In this document: in pieces, positions 58,841-64,000 of the stretch
Numbering within the stretch: position 1 is the first letter of the stretch
Layout of the letters: every line of letters begins with the position of its first letter
DNA from: Coriobacteriaceae bacterium
GTDB lineage: Bacteria > Actinomycetota > Coriobacteriia > Coriobacteriales > Atopobiaceae
Length of the DNA stretch: 64,000 bases
Assembly: GCA_004557505.1 (NCBI GenBank)
Contig: SFGZ01000003.1
Span: 186,001-250,000 of the forward strand
Direction of reading: 5' to 3'
Position numbers and translations under genes: made by a program
Notes under the pieces: generated by a model
Told to the model about the DNA's origin: nothing
Database searches by the model: none
Seen by the model: the letters and a program-made list of their open reading frames with translations, nothing else

Positions 58841-60217
58841 GTGTCCCGGGACAGGTCGGACTACGCATCCACGCGCGAGCGGTCGCTCGGCGCCTGGGTT
58901 CAGGCGGTCGAGGAGGGCGGCCCCGCCTGGGAGGCGGGCATCGAGCCCGGGATGCGGATAGACAGCGTGAACGGGCACGAGCTGCGCGACCTCATCGACT
59001 GGCGCTGGGAGGCCGACGGCGCGTCGTGCGAGCTTGAGGTCTTCGATCCCACGGACGGCGGCACCTATGGCTGCGAGCTCTGGCGCGAGGCGGGCGAGGA
59101 CTGGGGCATCGACTTCACGGACGTCCTCTTCGACGGCATCCGCACCTGCGTGAACGCCTGCCAGTTCTGCTTCATGAGCATGCTTCCGGCAGATGCGCGA
59201 CCGTCCCTCTCGCTGCGCGACGACGACTACCGCCTCTCCTTCCTCCAGGGGAACTTCGTCACCCTCACCAACGTGACCGACGAGGACGCCGGGCGCATCG
59301 TCGCCTGCCGCCTCGAACCCATGAACGTATCGATACACGCCATATCGCCCGAGGTCAGGCGCGCGCTCATCGGCCCACACGCGCAGCGCGGCATCGACGT
59401 CCTGGAGCGCCTGCTCGCGGCCGGCATCGAGGTCCATGCGCAGATCGTGCTCTGCCCTGGCGTGAACGACGGGGCAGAGCTCGCGCGCACGCTCGACTGG
59501 GTCGAAGCGCGCCCCAGCATCACCTCGCTTGCCGTGGTGCCGCTGGGCTACACGCGCTTCTCGCGCCGCTTCTCAAGGTCGTTCTCGGACGACCCCGAGG
59601 CCGCGAGGGCCGTGATCGGGCTCATCGAGCCCTACCAGGCGCGATCGAGGCGCGAGCTGGGCACCACGCGCTTCCAGCTCTCGGACGAGTTCTACGTTGC
59701 CGCCAGCGTGGACGTGCCGCCGGCGGAGGCCTACGACGGCTACCCGCAGTACTACGACGGCATCGGCATGCTGCGGAGCTTCCTCGACGACTCGGCGGCG
59801 CTCGCGCGCGACCACGCCGCCGGCCTCGCCGCCTCCGAGGCCAGGCTCGCCCGGCGCGGCTCCTCCGTCCTCGTGGTGTGCGGCGAGGCGGCGCAGGGCG
59901 CCATCTCGTTCCTCTGCGAGCTGTGGTCCCCCTCGGGCCGCGTGCGGGCATGCCCCATCCGCAACGACTACTTCGGCGGGGACGTCAACGTCACGGGCCT
60001 CATCGTCTCCCAGGACCTCCTCGCCCAGCTGCCGGACGACCTCTCCGGGAGCGTCGTGGTCCTCCCGGAGGTCATGTTCAACTTCGACCACGTGACCCTT
60101 GACGGAGACACCCAGGGCCACATCGTCGCCGAGATCGCGCGGCGCGGAGGGGTGGCGGGCGTCGCCAGCGGGGGACCCGCGGGCATAGTCTCCGCAGTAA
60201 CGCAGAGTTTGGGGTGA
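58841..60217 (+). CDS. DUF512 radical SAM protein with PDZ-like domain
   Basis: 458 residues, GTG start. N-terminal PDZ-like segment (AVEEGGPAWEAGIEPGMRID, SVNGHELRDLIDW), then radical SAM cysteines in CVNACQFCFM near residue 103, VTLTNVTDED and NVSIHAISPEVR, and the C-terminal DUF512 domain. Common immediately upstream of der in Gram-positives; molecular role unknown. Confidence 0.9.
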   Translation: MSRDRSDYASTRERSLGAWVQAVEEGGPAWEAGIEPGMRIDSVNGHELRDLIDWRWEADGASCELEVFDPTDGGTYGCELWREAGEDWGIDFTDVLFDGIRTCVNACQFCFMSMLPADARPSLSLRDDDYRLSFLQGNFVTLTNVTDEDAGRIVACRLEPMNVSIHAISPEVRRALIGPHAQRGIDVLERLLAAGIEVHAQIVLCPGVNDGAELARTLDWVEARPSITSLAVVPLGYTRFSRRFSRSFSDDPEAARAVIGLIEPYQARSRRELGTTRFQLSDEFYVAASVDVPPAEAYDGYPQYYDGIGMLRSFLDDSAALARDHAAGLAASEARLARRGSSVLVVCGEAAQGAISFLCELWSPSGRVRACPIRNDYFGGDVNVTGLIVSQDLLAQLPDDLSGSVVVLPEVMFNFDHVTLDGDTQGHIVAEIARRGGVAGVASGGPAGIVSAVTQSLG

Positions 60218-60296
60218 GAGCCACCGGCGACGAGGCACCCACGCGGTCGTGATAAGCTCAGGAGCGCTACCTGTTCCAAGAGAAAGCGAGCACTCC

Positions 60297-61625
60297 ATGC
60301 CAAAGCCTGTCGTCGCCGTGGTCGGTCGGCCCAACGTCGGCAAGTCGACCCTTGTCAACCGCATCGTCCAGAGCCGCGACGCCATCGTACACGAGAGCCG
60401 TGGCGTCACGCGCGACCGCTCCTACCACAGCGCGGACTGGAACGGCCGCGACTTCGTGATCATCGACACCGGCGGCATCGAGTCCGCCAAGTCGAAGGAC
60501 GCCTTCTCGCCCCACATCCGCGAGCAGGCCATGATGGCCGCGCAGGAGGCCGACGCGATCATCTTTTTGGTGGACGGGTCGACCGGCGTCACCGACGAGG
60601 ACGAGGAGGTCGCGAAGATCCTGCGCCGCCAGGACAAGCCGGTCTTCCTCGTCGTCAACAAGAAGGACAACCCCGCGACCGAGAACGACAACCTCTGGGA
60701 CTTCTACGCCCTCGGCGTGGGGGAGCCCAGGCCGCTCTCCGCCGCCCATGGCTACGGCACGGGGGACCTCCTCGATGACGTGGTGGCGGCGCTTCCCATG
60801 GAGGGCGAGCGCGACGTGGACGAGGCCGAGCTCTCACTTGCCATCGTGGGGCGCCCCAACGTGGGCAAGTCATCGCTCGCCAACCGCCTCGCCGGGAAGA
60901 AGCGCTCCATCGTCTCTGACGTGGCCGGGACCACGCGCGACGCCATAGACACCATGATGGAGTGGCAGGGCCAGAGGATCCGCCTGGTCGACACCGCGGG
61001 CATGCGCAAGAAGAGCCTGGTCCACGAGGACGTCGAGTACTACAGCATGGTCCGAGGACTTATGGCCATGGAGCGCGCGGACGTGTGCCTCCTTGTGGCG
61101 GACGCCACCGACGGCGTCACCGAGCAGGACCAGAAGGTCGCCAGCATGGCGGTCGACCGCGGCTGCGCCCTGGTGCTCTGCCTCAACAAGTGGGACCTCA
61201 TCGAGACCGAGGCCCAGCGCGACCGCGTCGCCGCCTCCATCGACAAGCGCCTGCAGTTCGCCCCATGGATCCCCTGCGTGAACATCTCGGCGCTCACCGG
61301 CCGCGCCACCGACAAGGTTCTCCAGCTGGCGGTGGCCGCGGCCCAGGCCCGCGAGAGCCAGCTCCGCACCTCCCAGCTCAACAGCCTGCTCGAGGAGATT
61401 CGCGAGGGTGGCCACACGGTCTCTGACAAGGGCCGCCGCCTCAAGGTACACTACGCCACGCAGACGGGCTCCAAGCCCCCCGTCATCACCATGTGGTGCA
61501 ACGCGCCCGACCTCGTGGACGACAACTACAGGCGCTTTGTGGAGAACCGGCTCCGTGAGCGATTCGATCTTGTGGGCACGCCCATCCGCCTGCGCTTCCG
61601 CAAGAAGTCAGAGGGGGACAGATGA
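60297..61625 (+). CDS. der: Ribosome biogenesis GTPase Der
   Basis: 442 residues with two tandem GTPase domains: GRPNVGKSTLVNRIVQ and GRPNVGKSSLANRLAG, switch II DTGGIE and DTAGMRK, NKKD and NKWD base-recognition motifs, plus a C-terminal KH-like domain (HYATQTGSKPPVITMWCNAP). Needed for 50S assembly. Overlaps plsY by ATGA. Confidence 0.97.
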   Translation: MPKPVVAVVGRPNVGKSTLVNRIVQSRDAIVHESRGVTRDRSYHSADWNGRDFVIIDTGGIESAKSKDAFSPHIREQAMMAAQEADAIIFLVDGSTGVTDEDEEVAKILRRQDKPVFLVVNKKDNPATENDNLWDFYALGVGEPRPLSAAHGYGTGDLLDDVVAALPMEGERDVDEAELSLAIVGRPNVGKSSLANRLAGKKRSIVSDVAGTTRDAIDTMMEWQGQRIRLVDTAGMRKKSLVHEDVEYYSMVRGLMAMERADVCLLVADATDGVTEQDQKVASMAVDRGCALVLCLNKWDLIETEAQRDRVAASIDKRLQFAPWIPCVNISALTGRATDKVLQLAVAAAQARESQLRTSQLNSLLEEIREGGHTVSDKGRRLKVHYATQTGSKPPVITMWCNAPDLVDDNYRRFVENRLRERFDLVGTPIRLRFRKKSEGDR

Positions 61626-62281
61626 GACTCGCCATGCCCGCGCTCGTCGCCTGCGCGATCGCGTACTTTGTCTGCGGCATCCCGTTCGGCATGCTCATAG
61701 CCCGCTCGCAGGGCGTCGACGTGCGACGCACGGGGTCTGGCAACATCGGCGCCACCAATGTGGGGCGCTCCGTCGGCGCGCGCGCGGCGGGCCTCACGCT
61801 GCTGCTCGACGCGGGCAAGGGCTGGCTCTGCACGGGGCTTGCGGCCTGGGCGTTCTCGAGCTTCTTCGTCGAGGCGAAGGCCCTTGCGCCCGGCCAGCCA
61901 TTCGACTGGGCCCTCACCTGCGTCTACGGGGCGTGCGTGGCGGGCCATGTCTTCTCGCCGTACCTTGGGTTTTGCGGCGGCAAGGGCATCGCGGTGGGGT
62001 TCGGCGCCGCCTGTGGCCTCAACCCCTTGATAGCCGCCGGGCTTCTCGCCGTGTTTTTGGCCTTTGCGCTGCCCACGCGCTTTGTGTCCCTGGGAAGCAC
62101 GTGCGCCGCGGTCTCGCTTGTCGCCTGGGCCGCCATCCTGGGCTACAGCCCCGCGGCGATAGCCCCCATGCTCGTCGTGGCCGCATGCGTCGTGTGGGCC
62201 CACCGCGGGAACATCCGCAAGCTCGCCCACCACGAGGAGAAGCGCTTCTCGTTCCATCACGGCGAGGGGAAGCCCGAGTGA
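61622..62281 (+). CDS. plsY: Glycerol-3-phosphate acyltransferase PlsY
   Basis: 219-residue membrane protein using acyl-phosphate. Conserved loops: YFVCGIPFGMLIAR, VRRTGSGNIGATNVGRSVG, LLDAGKGWL and FCGGKGIAVGFG. First acylation step, upstream of PlsC. The start overlaps der and the stop overlaps gpsA, which makes its substrate. Confidence 0.95.
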   Translation: MRLAMPALVACAIAYFVCGIPFGMLIARSQGVDVRRTGSGNIGATNVGRSVGARAAGLTLLLDAGKGWLCTGLAAWAFSSFFVEAKALAPGQPFDWALTCVYGACVAGHVFSPYLGFCGGKGIAVGFGAACGLNPLIAAGLLAVFLAFALPTRFVSLGSTCAAVSLVAWAAILGYSPAAIAPMLVVAACVVWAHRGNIRKLAHHEEKRFSFHHGEGKPE

Positions 62282-63318
62282 GCCGCGTTGCCGTCATAGG
62301 GGCCGGCTCCTGGGGCACGGCCATGACCGGCCTGGCGGCCCCCTCCGTCGACGAGGTCGTGCTGTGGGCGCGCTCGCCGCGGGCCGCCGAGGCCATGAAC
62401 CGCGACCGCAAAAACCCCAACCACCTCACGGGCTACGAGCTTGCGGCGAACGTCCGCGCCACGAGCGACCTTGCCGCCGCCGTGCGCGGCGCAGACGCGG
62501 CGATCATGGCCACGCCGTCGGCCTACCTCAGACAGACCTGCCGCAACCTGGCGCCGCACCTTCCCGAGGGCGCCCGCGTGCTCGTGCTCTCCAAGGGCAT
62601 GGAGCAAGGGACGCACCTGCTCATGCACGAGGTGGTCGTCGAGGAGCTGGGCGGCCCCGGGCGCGTCGGCGCCCTCTCTGGCCCCAACCACGCGGAGGAG
62701 ATTTGCCGGGGCATGGTGTCCGCCGCGGTCGTGGCCTCTGAGGACCGCGCCACGAGAGGCTACTTCCAGCGCCTTCTCTCGGGCCCGGCCTTCAGGGCGT
62801 ACCTCAGCGACGACGTGCGGGGCGTCGAGTGCTGCGGGGCCGTCAAGAACGTGGTGGCCATCGCCTGCGGCATCGCGAGCGGCATGGGGATGGGCGACAA
62901 CGCGCTCGCCGTCCTCATGACCCGCGGCATCGCGGAGATGGGCCGCGTCGTGGCCGCACTGGGCGGCAACCCCATGACGTGCATGGGGCTTGCCGGCATG
63001 GGAGACCTCGTGGTCACCTGCACGTCTGAGCACTCACGCAACAGGAGCTTTGGCCGCGCCCTCGTGGCGGGCGAGACGCTCGAGGGATACCAGGCGCGCA
63101 CGCATATGGTGGTCGAGGGCGCGCCGGCCTCGGAGTCGGTCCTCGAGCTTGCGCGGGAGCGCGCCATCGAGGTGCCCATCACGGCCAGCGTACACGCCGT
63201 GCTCTTCGAGGGATGTCCCATCGACGATGCCATGGAGGGGCTCCTCACGCGCGTGCCACGCACGGAGTTCTATGGTATGGAGGAGAGAGACCCGGCGACA
63301 AAGGAGACGAGATGCTAG
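62278..63318 (+). CDS. gpsA: Glycerol-3-phosphate dehydrogenase (NAD(P)+)
   Basis: 346 residues, GTG start. Rossmann fingerprint VAVIGAGSWGTAMT, KNPNHLTGYEL, LSKGMEQGT, LSGPNHAEEI, catalytic Lys in CGAVKNVVAIACGIASGMGM and GLAGMGDLVVTCTSEHSRNR. Produces sn-glycerol 3-phosphate for PlsY. Overlaps rpe by 7 bases. Confidence 0.97.
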   Translation: MSRVAVIGAGSWGTAMTGLAAPSVDEVVLWARSPRAAEAMNRDRKNPNHLTGYELAANVRATSDLAAAVRGADAAIMATPSAYLRQTCRNLAPHLPEGARVLVLSKGMEQGTHLLMHEVVVEELGGPGRVGALSGPNHAEEICRGMVSAAVVASEDRATRGYFQRLLSGPAFRAYLSDDVRGVECCGAVKNVVAIACGIASGMGMGDNALAVLMTRGIAEMGRVVAALGGNPMTCMGLAGMGDLVVTCTSEHSRNRSFGRALVAGETLEGYQARTHMVVEGAPASESVLELARERAIEVPITASVHAVLFEGCPIDDAMEGLLTRVPRTEFYGMEERDPATKETRC

Positions 63319-63992
63319 AGTCCGGCGTTCAGGTTGCACCTTCCATTCTCTCTGCGGACCTGGGGCGTCTTGCGGACGAGCTCGCATCCATAGGGGGTGC
63401 CAGCTACGTACACTTCGACGTGATGGACGGCCACTTCGTCCCCAACCTCACCTTTGGCCCCGGCGTGCTGGCCGCGGTGAAGGGGGCGACGCGGGTTCCC
63501 GTCGACGCCCATCTCATGGTTTCGAACCCCGACCAGATGGTCCCCGCCTACCTCGACGCCGGTGCCGACGTCGTGACCTTTCACTATGAGGCCACCGCCC
63601 ACGCCAGCCGCCTCGCCAGCCTCATCCGCGAGGGGGGCGCCAAGGTCGGCATCGCCATCAACCCGGGCACGCCCGTCTCGGCCCTCGACGCCATCATCGA
63701 GGACGTCGACCTCGTGCTCGTGATGACGGTGAACCCCGGCTTTGGCGGCCAGAAGTTCATCCCCGGGTCGCTGCGCAAGCTCCGCCAGCTCAAGGCCATG
63801 TGCGACGAGCGCCGCGTGAGCCCCATCGTCGAGGTGGACGGCGGCATCTCCCCGGCCACGGCGGCGGACGTCTGCGCTGCCGGCGCGCGTCTGCTCGTGG
63901 CCGGCAGCGCCGTCTTCGGCAAGCCCGACCGCGCGGATGCCATCCGAAAGATTGCCGAGGCCGGCGAGGCCGGACGTGCGAGGAGAGCGTGA
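63312..63992 (+). CDS. rpe: Ribulose-phosphate 3-epimerase
   Basis: 226 residues from ATG 63312. TIM barrel: APSILSADLGRLADEL, VHFDVMDGHFVPNLTFGPGV, DAHLMVSNPDQM, MTVNPGFGGQKFIP and VDGGISPATA. Interconverts ribulose- and xylulose-5-phosphate. Complete, ending 8 bases before the window edge. Confidence 0.97.
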   Translation: MLESGVQVAPSILSADLGRLADELASIGGASYVHFDVMDGHFVPNLTFGPGVLAAVKGATRVPVDAHLMVSNPDQMVPAYLDAGADVVTFHYEATAHASRLASLIREGGAKVGIAINPGTPVSALDAIIEDVDLVLVMTVNPGFGGQKFIPGSLRKLRQLKAMCDERRVSPIVEVDGGISPATAADVCAAGARLLVAGSAVFGKPDRADAIRKIAEAGEAGRARRA

Positions 63993-64000
63993 GAGGCGTG

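Overview
The window is a high-GC actinobacterial chromosome interrupted by one temperate phage genome. The left flank order xerC-rpsB-tsf-pyrH-frr-uppS-cdsA-dxr-rseP-ispG-proS, the MEP isoprenoid genes, the absence of outer-membrane genes and the GC-rich codon use point to a member of the Coriobacteriia, probably Atopobiaceae/Olsenella-like. That placement is an inference from gene content and order, not from a marker-gene comparison.

Layout. (1) 1-11288 is host core: translation (S2, EF-Ts, UMP kinase, recycling factor), a tight overlapping envelope/isoprenoid operon (uppS, cdsA, dxr, rseP, ispG) and prolyl-tRNA synthetase. (2) 11426-11674 is a promoter, a tRNA-Ala(GGC) whose 3' acceptor half does not pair, a tRNA-Met-like gene and a terminator. 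(3) About 11.54-47.05 kb is a siphovirus-type prophage. Its lysogeny module reads leftward: a frameshifted large serine recombinase, a Tat-type lipoprotein and a small repressor. It faces a Cro-like gene across a switch with three matching operators. Early genes reading right supply recombination and replication functions (RusA-like resolvase, Cas4-like nuclease, Erf, SSB, DnaC-like loader) plus many very small proteins. Then come an HNH nuclease, a ParB-methyltransferase interrupted by a run of 11 G, terminase, portal, ClpP-type protease, HK97-type capsid, connectors, tail tube, tail chaperones with a -1 slippery site, a 1371-residue tape measure, Dit, Tal, a baseplate/tail-fibre protein and the lysis genes. 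(4) 47201-63992 is host again: an acyltransferase, tRNA-Val, an ABC-F ATPase, a site-2 protease, and the long overlapping operon scpA-scpB-rluB-phosphatase-cmk-plsC-ispH-DUF512-der-plsY-gpsA-rpe.

The most striking element is at 42223-43552. The tail-fibre gene ends in a recombination array: seven copies of the 11-bp sequence TTCCCTATCCC, six forward and one inverted. Each copy begins an alternative C-terminal coding cassette that is exactly in frame with the fibre gene. The inverted copy lies against the 3' end of a divergent tyrosine recombinase gene. This is the architecture of a shufflon (multiple-inversion system), here apparently switching the receptor-binding tip of a phage fibre. A second likely switch is the poly-G tract in the prophage methyltransferase, so the phage may vary both adsorption specificity and DNA modification.

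The prophage ends are not resolved to the base. Both single-base frameshifts (serine recombinase, methyltransferase) fall in G runs, so sequencing error must be excluded for each.
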